Of a stretch of 64,000 nt of DNA, positions 55,490-63,291 are shown piece after piece. This stretch comes from Arthrobacter gallicola (GTDB lineage: Bacteria > Actinomycetota > Actinomycetes > Actinomycetales > Micrococcaceae): NCBI RefSeq assembly GCF_014836775.1, contig NZ_JACSQD010000001.1:478185-542184 (forward strand), given 5' to 3'. The position numbers and the translations under genes are program-made. The notes beneath the pieces were generated by a model. The model saw only the letters and a program-made list of their open reading frames with translations. It was not told where the DNA came from and searched no databases. The first letter of the stretch is position 1. The number at the start of each line of letters is the position of its first letter.

Positions 55490-55786
55490 ATGCGCTTAGA
55501 AGGCTGGCACATTGTCATCATCATTGTTATCGCGATCCTGCTCTTTGGTGCGCCGAAGCTGCCCGGACTCGCACGCAGCGTCGGACAGTCCCTCCGGATT
55601 TTCAAGTCCGAGGTACGCCAGATGAAGGACGAAAACACGTCCGGCACCACTGACGGAGAACCCGTCGAAGGCCGCGTTGTGAACAACCCGGCAGCTGCCC
55701 CCACCCGGAACCAGGGACCCGCGGCCGGACCGACCCCGCCGTCAGGAACCAGTTCCGGCACCGGTAATCCCCCCACCACCCCGTAG
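55490..55786 (+). CDS. tatA: Sec-independent translocase subunit TatA
   Basis: Forms the pore of the twin-arginine pathway. The 98-residue protein has a single N-terminal membrane helix, LLFGAPKLPGLARSVGQS hinge and amphipathic helix, then a disordered Thr/Pro/Gly tail. A Tat-type FG-x-x-x-LP motif is present. The ATG follows AAAGGA. TAAAAT at 55460-55465 may be its -10. Its stop shares one base with the tatC GTG. Confidence 0.95.
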   Translation: MRLEGWHIVIIIVIAILLFGAPKLPGLARSVGQSLRIFKSEVRQMKDENTSGTTDGEPVEGRVVNNPAAAPTRNQGPAAGPTPPSGTSSGTGNPPTTP

Positions 55787-56619
55787 TGGCAGTGGCGCTG
55801 ACAAGAGGGCGCAAATCCAACCCTGAAGGGCGGATGGCCCTCAAGGATCATCTGAGGGAATTCCGCAACCGGCTCTTCAAAGCGGCCATCGCCGTCGTCC
55901 TTGGCACTGTTGGCGGGTTTTTCCTCTACATGCCTGTCTTCAACGAACTGACCCGTCCGGTCCTGGAGTTGTCGAAGCAGGAGGGGCGCCTCGCCACCAT
56001 CAACTTCGACGGCGTGGCGACATCCTTTGACCAGATGATCCAGGTCTCGGTCTTCATCGGCCTCCTGATCTCCAGTCCGTTCTGGCTCTACCAGCTCTGG
56101 GCGTTCATCACCCCGGGGCTGAAGACCAAGGAACGCCGGGCCGCCCTGGGCTTCCTCGCCGCGGCCGTCCCGCTCTTCCTTGCTGGAGTTGCGCTGGCCT
56201 GGCTGATTCTGCCCAATGCCGTTCGTGTCCTCACCGACTTCACCCCCGAAGGCGCCGCGAACGTCATCACGGCCTCCGTGTATCTGGCCTTCGTCCTGCG
56301 GCTGCTGCTGGCGTTCGGCATCGCGTTCCTGATCCCGGTGGTTATGGTGGGCCTGAATCTTCTGGGGCTCCTGCCCGGAAAGATCATCCTGAAGTACTGG
56401 CGCATCACCGTCTTCATCATCTGCCTTTTCGCGGCCATGGCGGCGCCTGGCGGAGATGCGTTGAGCATGTTCTACCTCGCGGCTCCGCTGCTGGTGCTCT
56501 TTGCCGTGGCCGTGGGGCTGTGCTTCCTCAATGACAAACGGCGTGCCCGCCGGAACGCTGCCCGGGAAGCCGCCGTGGAGGCGCAGGCGGACAAGGCCTC
56601 AAGCCTGGAGGATCTGTAG
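55786..56619 (+). CDS. tatC: Sec-independent translocase subunit TatC
   Basis: Receptor for twin-arginine signal peptides. The 277-residue protein has about six membrane helices. The N-terminal HLREFRNRLFKAA and the FQMIQVSVF-like loop (SFDQMIQVSVFIGLLISSPFWLYQLWAFITPGL) match TatC. It begins with GTG at 55786. No tatB is visible in the window, which is common because TatA or an unlinked TatB can serve. Confidence 0.94.
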   Translation: MAVALTRGRKSNPEGRMALKDHLREFRNRLFKAAIAVVLGTVGGFFLYMPVFNELTRPVLELSKQEGRLATINFDGVATSFDQMIQVSVFIGLLISSPFWLYQLWAFITPGLKTKERRAALGFLAAAVPLFLAGVALAWLILPNAVRVLTDFTPEGAANVITASVYLAFVLRLLLAFGIAFLIPVVMVGLNLLGLLPGKIILKYWRITVFIICLFAAMAAPGGDALSMFYLAAPLLVLFAVAVGLCFLNDKRRARRNAAREAAVEAQADKASSLEDL

Positions 56620-56623
56620 GCTT

Positions 56624-56659
56624 CCTCCCGTCTCCGGCAGGCCTGCGGATGGCGGGAGG
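56624..56659 (+). terminator. Hairpin terminator after tatC
   Basis: Arms CCTCCCG and CGGGAGG with further pairing inside (CAGG/CCTG), four bases after the stop. Confidence 0.6.
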
Positions 56660-56698
56660 CCTGCAGCAGCCGAGGCGGTTCATCGGCCCTGAACCGTT

Positions 56699-56704
56699 TA
56701 GGCT
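56699..56704 (+). promoter_or_regulatory. -10 box for leaderless helY
   Basis: TAGGCT ends six bases before the ATG at 56711. Confidence 0.5.
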
Positions 56705-56710
56705 GGATAT

Positions 56711-59560
56711 ATGACTTCCCCGTCTGAGCGGTACCTTGCCGCCAAAGAACGAACCGGCCACGCGCGGACCCGACTGGGAGTCTTTGAACAGTCCCTCGGG
56801 TTCGACCTCGACCCCTTCCAGCTCGAAGCCTGCCGCTCCGTGGAAGCGGGCCGCGGCGTCCTGGTCGCCGCACCTACCGGCGCCGGCAAGACCGTTGTCG
56901 GTGAGTTCGCCGTCTACATGGCCCTGGAGCGCGGCCTCAAAGCCTTCTACACCACTCCCATCAAAGCCCTCAGCAACCAGAAGTTCGTGGAGCTCTCCGC
57001 CTCCTACGGTTCGGAAAACGTGGGTCTGCTGACAGGGGATACCAGCATCAACCCGGACGCCCCGGTGGTGGTCATGACCACCGAAGTCCTGCGGAACATG
57101 CTGTACTCAAACTCTGAAACCCTCGATGACCTCGGTTACGTGGTGATGGATGAGGTCCACTATCTCGCGGACCGGTTCCGCGGAGCGGTCTGGGAAGAAG
57201 TCATCATCCACCTGCGCTCAGACGTGCAGCTGGTTTCCCTCAGCGCGACAGTCTCCAACGCCGAGGAATTCGGCGCCTGGCTGGACACCGTCCGCGGCGA
57301 CACCGACGTCGTCGTCACCGAACACCGGCCGGTGCCCCTCTGGCAGCACGTGATGGTGGGCCGCGAAATCCTCGACCTCTTCGCCACCGACGTCTCCTTC
57401 GACGAAGCAGCCGAAGAATCGAACGGGTCCGCCGGGATCAATGACCGGTTCAAGGTCAATCCCGAGCTGCAGGAGCTCGCACGCGCCGAGTCCCGCCTGA
57501 ACCAGCGCGGCCGGTGGGGCGGCGGGCGCCCCGGCTCCGGCGGCCGCAATCAGTCACGCAGCCGCGGCGGGGCGCCTGCGGGCGGAACCCTGACCCGCAC
57601 GCCGCGGGCCTCCCGGCCTCAGGTGATTTCACAGCTGAACAAACGCGGGCTGCTGCCCGCCATCACGTTCATCTTCTCCCGCAACGGCTGCGACGCCGCG
57701 GTACGGCAGTGCGTCGACGCCGGCCTGACGCTGACCAGCGAGTCAGAGCGCAGCGTCATCGCCCGGATGGTGGACGAAGCCAGCCAGGACATTCCCGAGG
57801 ACGATCTGGAAGTGCTGGGGTTTTGGACCTGGCGGGAAGGCCTGATCCGCGGTTTCGCCGCACACCACGCCGGCATGCTTCCCACGTTCAAGGAAGTGGT
57901 GGAAAGGCTCTTCGCCGCCGGACTGGTCCGTGCCGTGTTCGCCACCGAAACCCTCGCTCTGGGTGTGAACATGCCGGCGCGGTCGGTGGTGCTGGAAAAG
58001 CTGGACAAGTTCAACGGCGAAGCCCACGTGGATGTGACAGCGGGGGAGTACACCCAGCTGACCGGCCGTGCCGGACGGCGCGGGATCGACGTCGAAGGCC
58101 ATGCCGTGGTCCTCTGGCAGCCGGGGACCGATCCGGCTGCAGTTGCGGGACTGGCGTCACGGCGGACCTACCCGCTGAACTCCTCCTTCCGGCCCACCTA
58201 CAACATGAGCATCAACCTCATAGCCCAGTTCGGGCGCAGCCGTGCCCGGGAGATCCTGGAATCCTCCTTCGCCCAGTTCCAGGCAGACCGCTCTGTCGTC
58301 GGGCTGGCCCGCCAGGTCCGCTCGCGCGAAGAGTCGCTGGCCGGATATGAAGAAGCCATGACGTGCCACCTCGGCGACTTCAGTGAGTACGCCGCGCTCC
58401 GCCGACAGCTGTCCGACCTGGAGCACACCGCCTCCCGGTCCAAGGCACGCAACCGGCGCAGTGCCGCCGCCGCGTCGCTGGAGACGCTGCGGCCGGGCGA
58501 CGTCGTTGATGTTCCCGGAGGCCGCAGCCCGGGTTATGCCGTAGTGCTCAGCACCGACACCAATGGCCGCGAACCCGCCCCGTCCATCCTGACCGAGGAC
58601 AAGCAGATCCGCCGCCTGTTTGTGCAGGACCTGGACGGCCCCGTGAACGTTGTCTCCCAGATCCGCATCCCCAAATCCTTCAACGCCCGCACTCCCAAGG
58701 ACCGCCGGGACCTCACGTCCTCCCTGCGCAACGCACTCCGCGAGCACCGCCCGCCCCGGCCTGCCGGCGGCCGCGGCGCGTCGCTGCATGCGGCCGGCAG
58801 CGAGGCCCAGGAGCAGGCCATCGCCGACCTCCGGCGCCGTCTGCGGTCCCATCCCTGCCATGGCTGCAGCGACCGTGAGGACCACGCCCGCTGGGCCGAG
58901 CGCTGGTGGAAGCTGCGGCGCGAGACCGACAACCTCTCTGCCCAGATCCGCGGACGCACCAACACCATCGCTAAGACGTTCGACCGGGTGAGCAGCGTCC
59001 TGTCCCACTACGGCTACGTCGCCGCAGATGCCGACGGCGTTCCCCGGGTTACCCCGGCGGGAACCAAGCTGCGCCGGATCTACGGCGAAAAGGACCTGCT
59101 GACGGCCCTCGGACTGGAGCGTGGCGCCTTTGACGACGTCGACGCCGTCGAGCTTGCCTGCCTTGCCACCGCACTGGTCTACCAGCCCAAGCGGGAAGAA
59201 CGCGGCCTCCGACCGCGGATGCCGAGCGCAGTGCTGGACGGCGCCGTCGACATCCTCATCCGCCAGTGGTCCGAGCTCACGGACCTCGAGGAGGCAGAAA
59301 AGCTGCCGCTGACCGGTGAGCCGGAGCTCGGTCTTGTCTGGCCGATGTACAAATGGGTCAACGGCAAGCACCTCCAGGTGGCCCTCAACGGCACCGAGCT
59401 GGCGGCCGGAGATTTCGTCCGCTGGTCCAAGCAGGTCATTGACCTGATCGACCAGCTGGCGAAGGTGCCGGATATTTCTGATGCACTGCGCCGGCGCTGC
59501 CGTGAGGCCATCGAGCTGATCCGGCGCGGCGTCGTCGCGTACTCCGCCGTCAGTGAATGA
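56711..59560 (+). CDS. helY: DEVH-box RNA helicase (Ski2-like, HelY)
   Basis: ATP-dependent helicase of the Ski2/Mtr4 type, probably in RNA processing. The 949-residue protein has Walker A APTGAGKT (about residues 53-60), DEVH (147-150), LSATVSN motif III, helicase C-terminal motifs (ETLALGVNMPARSVV, QLTGRAGRRG), and a DSHCT-like C-terminal domain ending near the stop. A low-complexity Gly/Arg stretch (RGRWGGGRPGSGGRNQSRSRGG) near 265-290 is typical of actinobacterial HelY. The 3' end is duplicated in frame, see the repeat at 59543. Confidence 0.92.
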   Translation: MTSPSERYLAAKERTGHARTRLGVFEQSLGFDLDPFQLEACRSVEAGRGVLVAAPTGAGKTVVGEFAVYMALERGLKAFYTTPIKALSNQKFVELSASYGSENVGLLTGDTSINPDAPVVVMTTEVLRNMLYSNSETLDDLGYVVMDEVHYLADRFRGAVWEEVIIHLRSDVQLVSLSATVSNAEEFGAWLDTVRGDTDVVVTEHRPVPLWQHVMVGREILDLFATDVSFDEAAEESNGSAGINDRFKVNPELQELARAESRLNQRGRWGGGRPGSGGRNQSRSRGGAPAGGTLTRTPRASRPQVISQLNKRGLLPAITFIFSRNGCDAAVRQCVDAGLTLTSESERSVIARMVDEASQDIPEDDLEVLGFWTWREGLIRGFAAHHAGMLPTFKEVVERLFAAGLVRAVFATETLALGVNMPARSVVLEKLDKFNGEAHVDVTAGEYTQLTGRAGRRGIDVEGHAVVLWQPGTDPAAVAGLASRRTYPLNSSFRPTYNMSINLIAQFGRSRAREILESSFAQFQADRSVVGLARQVRSREESLAGYEEAMTCHLGDFSEYAALRRQLSDLEHTASRSKARNRRSAAAASLETLRPGDVVDVPGGRSPGYAVVLSTDTNGREPAPSILTEDKQIRRLFVQDLDGPVNVVSQIRIPKSFNARTPKDRRDLTSSLRNALREHRPPRPAGGRGASLHAAGSEAQEQAIADLRRRLRSHPCHGCSDREDHARWAERWWKLRRETDNLSAQIRGRTNTIAKTFDRVSSVLSHYGYVAADADGVPRVTPAGTKLRRIYGEKDLLTALGLERGAFDDVDAVELACLATALVYQPKREERGLRPRMPSAVLDGAVDILIRQWSELTDLEEAEKLPLTGEPELGLVWPMYKWVNGKHLQVALNGTELAAGDFVRWSKQVIDLIDQLAKVPDISDALRRRCREAIELIRRGVVAYSAVSE

Positions 59561-59578
59561 TCGGCCGTCAGTGAATAG
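59543..59578 (+). repeat. 18-base in-frame tandem duplication of the helY stop region
   Basis: Two 18-base units: TCCGCCGTCAGTGAATGA and TCGGCCGTCAGTGAATAG. The first holds the final codons and stop of helY; the second repeats them in the same frame, with TAG in place of TGA. Read-through would add SAVSE and end. Confidence 0.85.
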
Positions 59579-59598
59579 CCCCACCGGCGCATAATCCC

Positions 59599-59614
59599 GC
59601 CAGCACCTGCTGGC
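59599..59614 (+). terminator. Terminator after helY
   Basis: GCCAGC-ACCT-GCTGGC hairpin followed by CTTTT, 20 bases beyond the second stop. Confidence 0.65.
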
Positions 59615-59675
59615 CTTTTCCGGTTCCGTCCATGAGGGCGGTTCCAACTGCACGAATTGAAGAACAGGTGAGTCC

Positions 59676-61316
59676 TTGAACACCACGGCCCCGGCGAAAA
59701 GCCTGACCCTTTACCGCAACGGTTCTGTCTACAGCGCCGCCGATCCCTTCGCGACCGCCATGCTGGTGGACGGTGACACCATCGCCTGGGTGGGATCGGA
59801 GCACGCCGCCACCTCCATCCAGGACTCCAGCATGCGCGTGGTGGACCTGCAGGGCGCACTGGCCGCACCGGGTTTCGTGGATTCCCACGTCCACCTGACG
59901 GAAGCCGGCCTTGCCGAATCCTCCCTGGATCTCTCCGGGGCGCGGTCGCTCGCGGAACTGCTCGACGCCGTCGCTGCCGCAGCCCGCGATACAGCCGGCC
60001 TGATTACCGGCCATGGCTGGGATGAGACGGGCTGGCCCGAGGGCCGGGTGCCGACCGCCGCGGAGCTCGACGCCGCGTCCGGACAGCGCCGTGTTTATCT
60101 GGCACGTGCGGATGTGCACTGTGCGGTGGTCTCCGCGACGCTGGCGGCGGAGCTGCATCTGGCCGGGATGGACGGCTGGGACAACGGTTTTGTGATCCGG
60201 GCCGCCCACGATGCCGCCCGCACCGTCTCCCGGAATCTGAGCCTTTCCGAACGGGCCAGTTACCAGCGGGCAGCCCTGGACCTGGCGGCCTCCCGCGGAA
60301 TCGTTGCCGTGGCGGAAATGGCAGCACCTCACATCGTCCCGCCGGAGGACCTGCGGCAGCTGCTGGGCCTGGAAGGCAGCCTCGGAGCGGGGCCGGTGCC
60401 GCAGGTGCTTCCCTACTGGGGACAGCTGGTGCGCAGTGAAGCTGAGCTCTCCGAGGTGACCGATATGTTTAGCGGCCGGCTGCTTGGCCTGGGCGGAGAC
60501 CTGAACATCGACGGCTCCATCGGCGCCAGGACCGCGGCGCTCCGCGAACCGTATACCGATGCTCCCGAGACTTCCGGCAGCCTGTACCTCGGTGTGGAGG
60601 AAGCGGGGCGGCATATCGAACTGGCCACACGGGCCGGCCTGCAGGCCGGTTTCCACGTGATCGGAGACGCCGGACTGGATGCAGCCATCCGTGCCCTGCA
60701 GTTGGCAGCGGACGCCGTGGGGGAGTCCGCCGTACGCGCTGCCCACCACCGTCTGGAGCACGTGGAGCTGAGCGACGACGCAGCTATCTCCGAGTTGGTC
60801 CGTTTCGGTGTTACGGCCAGCATGCAGCCTGTCTTCGACGCGGTGTGGGGAGGCCCCGGCCGGATGTACTCCCAGCGCCTGGGATCCCGCAGCACCGGCA
60901 TGAACCGTTACGCTGCCCTGCTCTCGGCGGGTGTTCCGGTCGTCTTCGGCTCTGATGCTCCTGTAACGTCGCTGGACCCCTGGCGTACGGTGCAGGCCGC
61001 CGTGATGCATTCCTCTGCGCACGAACGGATTTCCGCCCGTGCGGCGTTCATAGCGCACACGCGGGCCGGATGGCGGGCTGCGGGGACAGGCAACCCGATG
61101 CTGGGCCAGCTGGCGCCGGGCACACCCGCGTCCTTCGCCGTGTGGGAGGCCGACGAGTTGATGGTCCAGACCCCCGATGCCTCCGTGGCGTCCTGGAGCA
61201 CGGATCCCCGGGCCGGAACACCCCTGCTTCCGGCGCTGGATACAGACAGCCTCCCACGGTGCCTGCAGACGGTGCACCACGGCGCCGAACTCTACCGTGC
61301 GCCCGATTTTAGTTAG
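59676..61316 (+). CDS. Amidohydrolase (YtcJ-like, amidohydrolase_3)
   Basis: A 546-residue metal-dependent hydrolase with a TIM-barrel. DSHVHLTEAG (near residue 68) gives the two N-terminal metal His, and GFHVIGDAG, HRLEHVELS and GSDAPV (near 430) the others. The substrate in the group is unknown; formamides, imines and long-chain amides have been proposed. It starts with a TTG at 59676 preceded by AGGTGAG. No signal peptide. The final codons and stop are duplicated in tandem (see 61299). In related genomes a lipoprotein N-acyltransferase gene may follow; here a non-coding stretch does. Confidence 0.85.
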   Translation: MNTTAPAKSLTLYRNGSVYSAADPFATAMLVDGDTIAWVGSEHAATSIQDSSMRVVDLQGALAAPGFVDSHVHLTEAGLAESSLDLSGARSLAELLDAVAAAARDTAGLITGHGWDETGWPEGRVPTAAELDAASGQRRVYLARADVHCAVVSATLAAELHLAGMDGWDNGFVIRAAHDAARTVSRNLSLSERASYQRAALDLAASRGIVAVAEMAAPHIVPPEDLRQLLGLEGSLGAGPVPQVLPYWGQLVRSEAELSEVTDMFSGRLLGLGGDLNIDGSIGARTAALREPYTDAPETSGSLYLGVEEAGRHIELATRAGLQAGFHVIGDAGLDAAIRALQLAADAVGESAVRAAHHRLEHVELSDDAAISELVRFGVTASMQPVFDAVWGGPGRMYSQRLGSRSTGMNRYAALLSAGVPVVFGSDAPVTSLDPWRTVQAAVMHSSAHERISARAAFIAHTRAGWRAAGTGNPMLGQLAPGTPASFAVWEADELMVQTPDASVASWSTDPRAGTPLLPALDTDSLPRCLQTVHHGAELYRAPDFS

Positions 61317-61360
61317 GCGCCGGATTTTAGTTAGGTACCCGATTTCGGTTAGGCACCCGA
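61299..61360 (+). repeat. 18-base tandem repeat with three in-frame stop codons
   Basis: Three 18-base units (61299-61316, 61317-61334, 61335-61352) plus eight bases. Each unit encodes APDFS or a variant and a TAG in the gene's frame. The first TAG ends the amidohydrolase; two more follow at 61332-61334 and 61350-61352. Later copies carry more changes. Confidence 0.85.
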
Positions 61361-61437
61361 AAAAGATTTCTCCGGTCCGGGACAGTCAATTGTGCCGCTG
61401 ACCTGCGGCAATGCAGTTTTGCCTAGTCAGCACCGTG

Positions 61438-61465
61438 TTGACACTTACCGCTCAGCACGTAGTCT
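61438..61465 (+). promoter_or_regulatory. Consensus-like promoter in the non-coding gap
   Basis: TTGACA (61438-61443), 16-base spacer, TAGTCT (61460-61465). This is the best -35/-10 pair that I see in the window. It predicts an RNA start near 61472, 335 bases before the next gene. Confidence 0.65.
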
Positions 61466-61471
61466 AGGTGA

Positions 61472-61603
61472 ACCGCAGCACGAACCGGCCTAGGCCGGAA
61501 TCGAGCTGCCACGGCCCGAGCACGTGTGTGTGGGGGGTTGATGGGCCTTCCGTCCATTTAAGGTGCGGGGTCATCAGTTGCAGCACATTGGGGTGGGTTC
61601 ATC
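61472..61603 (+). ncRNA. Candidate structured RNA upstream of the mannosyltransferase
   Basis: This part of the 490-base gap (61317-61806) has no convincing coding potential. Helices that can form: GGTGAACC/GGTTCATC (61467-61474 with 61596-61603), GCAGC/GCTGC (61475-61479 with 61505-61509) enclosing CCGGC/GCCGG, GGCCC/GGGCC (61513-61517 with 61543-61547) and GTGC/GCAC (61563-61566 with 61583-61586). Together they make a multi-branch junction closed by the first helix. The predicted RNA start falls inside that closing helix, so it may be shortened or the transcript may start earlier. It could be a leader or an sRNA. Confidence 0.35.
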
Positions 61604-61725
61604 CGTCAGTAGAAAACAGGCCTGGGACTCCCGGGACTGGCCCGAAGGCGGCGGAACCCGCCCCTTTGCCTGCCTGTGCCCACTCCGCTCCCGGAGATCA
61701 GGGCGCCCAGCGGTGCGGGGTCCAA

Positions 61726-61779
61726 TATACTGGTAATTCTGCCGCCGACACGGCAGTCCTCCGAGCCGCGAGCAGCGCG
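61726..61779 (+). promoter_or_regulatory. -10 box and two hairpins in the mannosyltransferase leader
   Basis: TATACT (61726-61731) would start an RNA near 61738. Then CTGCCG/CGGCAG and a nine-base stem CGAGCCGCG/CGCGGCTCG lie before the GAAAGG ribosome binding site. The hairpins may also act as attenuator for RNA from the upstream promoter. Confidence 0.4.
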
Positions 61780-61806
61780 GCTCGTGTTCGTTGAAAGGCC
61801 CTTTGC

Positions 61807-62535
61807 GTGCGCGTCCTGACCATCATCCCCACTTACAACGAGATCGAGTCGCTGCCCAAGACCCTCCAGCGGCTGCGGGCCGCCGTCCCGGATTCCGACG
61901 TCCTGATTGCGGACGACAACAGCCCGGACGGCACCGGCGCCTACGCCGACGAGCAGGCAGCGCGGGACCCTCAGGTCCATGTACTGCACCGCAAGGGCAA
62001 GGAAGGCCTGGGCGCAGCATATATCGCTGGATTCCGCTGGGGCCTGGAGAACGGGTATGACATTCTCGTGGAAATGGATGCGGACGGTTCGCATAAGCCG
62101 GAGCAGCTGCCGCTGCTGCTCGAAGCATCCAAGGCGGGAGCGGATCTGGTCATCGGTTCCCGGTGGGTCCCGGGCGGTTCGGTGGTCAACTGGCCCCTCC
62201 ACCGCAAACTTCTCTCCCGCGCCGGCAGCACCTATTCCAGACTGATGCTGGGAATCCGCACCCGTGACATTACTGCCGGCTACCGTGCCTTCCGCCGGAG
62301 CACGCTGGAACGGCTGGACCTGTCAGCTGTCGAATCCGTTGGCTACGGCTTCCAGGTCGATATGACTTTCCGGGTCGCCCGCATGGGCATGACCATTCAG
62401 GAAGTCCCCATCACCTTCGTTGAACGGGAGCTAGGCGCTTCCAAGATGAGCGGCAACATCGTCTTCGAAGCGATCGCCAATGTCACCAAGTGGGGCCTCT
62501 CCGCCCGGTGGCAGAAACTGACCGGCCGCGGGTAA
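61807..62535 (+). CDS. Polyprenol-phosphate mannosyltransferase (DPM1-type, GT2)
   Basis: Transfers mannose from GDP-mannose to polyprenol phosphate, donor for cell-wall and protein mannosylation. The 242-residue catalytic domain has [24 protein letters not shown], the DxD-like [14 protein letters not shown] (metal site) and the [18 protein letters not shown] loop. No C-terminal membrane helices are present. In mycobacteria the homologue Ppm1 is fused to an Lnt domain; here there is no Lnt part in the protein. It starts with GTG at 61807 after GAAAGG. Confidence 0.93.
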   Translation: MRVLTIIPTYNEIESLPKTLQRLRAAVPDSDVLIADDNSPDGTGAYADEQAARDPQVHVLHRKGKEGLGAAYIAGFRWGLENGYDILVEMDADGSHKPEQLPLLLEASKAGADLVIGSRWVPGGSVVNWPLHRKLLSRAGSTYSRLMLGIRTRDITAGYRAFRRSTLERLDLSAVESVGYGFQVDMTFRVARMGMTIQEVPITFVERELGASKMSGNIVFEAIANVTKWGLSARWQKLTGRG

Positions 62536-62542
62536 CCCGCAT

Positions 62543-62588
62543 AACAAAAGAACCGGCTGCCAAAAGATTGGCAGCCGGTTCTTTTGTT
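62543..62588. terminator. Bidirectional terminator between mannosyltransferase and rbpA
   Basis: A 19-base perfect stem (arms 62543-62561 and 62570-62588) whose A/T-rich base gives a T-run on both strands. The best terminator in the window. Confidence 0.92.
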
Positions 62589-62679
62589 GTTTTAGTTCAG
62601 TTCAGGGCGTCCGCGCCGGAACCGCTCACCAGTCCTGCAGCACAACCAGGGCGGCAGGGCACCAGCGCGCGGTTTCGCG

Positions 62680-63027
62680 CTAGGAGGCGGTACGCTCGCC
62701 CCGGCGCTCCCGCAGCTTGTCCAGGCGGTCCTGAAGAATCACTTCGAGTTCTTCGATGCTGCGGCGTTCCAGGAGCATGTCCCAGTGGGTGCGGACAGGC
62801 TTGTCATTGCTTGTGTCAGGCTTTTCGCCGTCCACCAGCAGCGCTTCCTTGCCGGTCTTGGACACCCAGACCGGGGGCACCTCTGCCTCCGCAGCAAAGG
62901 TCACAAACACGCGTTCGCCGTCTTCACAGCGGTACTCAACACGCTGGCGGGGAGCCGGCTCCACACCGGATTCCGTCTCCATGCTCTGCGCACCCAGACG
63001 CATACCCCGCAGGCTACGATCGCTCAT
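62680..63027 (-). CDS. rbpA: RNA polymerase-binding protein RbpA
   Basis: Actinobacterial protein that binds the sigma factor and RNA polymerase and stabilises open complexes. The 115-residue protein has the N-terminal tail with SLRGMRLGAQSMET, a beta-barrel (EYRCEDGERVFVTFAAEAEVP) with a single Cys, and the sigma-interaction helices (THWDMLLERRSIEELEVIL). AGGGAG lies ahead of the ATG. A SigR-like promoter at 63140-63165 reads toward it. It converges on the mannosyltransferase. Confidence 0.96.
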   Translation of the reverse strand: MSDRSLRGMRLGAQSMETESGVEPAPRQRVEYRCEDGERVFVTFAAEAEVPPVWVSKTGKEALLVDGEKPDTSNDKPVRTHWDMLLERRSIEELEVILQDRLDKLRERRGERTAS

Positions 63028-63139
63028 TTTTTCTCCCTAAATCAGTTTCGAAGGACCGGTGAAGGTCCATCCATAGTGCCCGCTGCGCGTCAGCACAGCT
63101 GCTAAAGTCTCTTGCCGCACAATCAGGCCCGTCAGGTAC

Positions 63140-63165
63140 AACGCCTTCGCCGCAGATCCTGTTCC
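63140..63165 (-). promoter_or_regulatory. SigR/SigH-like promoter upstream of rbpA
   Basis: On the minus strand, GGAAC (63161-63165), an 18-base spacer and GTT (63140-63142). The pattern fits the GGAA(T/C)-N18-GTT consensus of oxidative-stress ECF sigma factors. rbpA is a known SigR target in Streptomyces. Confidence 0.55.
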
Positions 63166-63205
63166 CGGCACAGCGGATCAACCGCCCGTTCCCGGCAAAC
63201 AGTCA

Positions 63206-63211
63206 ATTATA
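63206..63211 (-). promoter_or_regulatory. TATAAT -10 box, possible second rbpA promoter
   Basis: Perfect TATAAT on the minus strand. The -35 region is not clear. It would give an rbpA leader of about 170 bases or drive a small RNA. Confidence 0.45.
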
Positions 63212-63291
63212 CCGGGAGCGGACGCGGTCGGTGACCGCCGCACCCTGCCCGGCTGCGCCCGGTTATCACCGGACCCGTTGCCGGGCTGCGC

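Noticed and set aside
61532-61537. G6 run read as a 6C RNA motif on the minus strand
   Set aside because: 6C RNAs need two stem-loops with C-rich loops; only one run is present and no matching stems were found.
61468-61794. 108-codon frame in the gap before the mannosyltransferase
   Set aside because: Starts only two bases after the -10 box, has no ribosome binding site, is Cys/Pro/Gly-rich and resembles no protein family. The region is better explained as non-coding.
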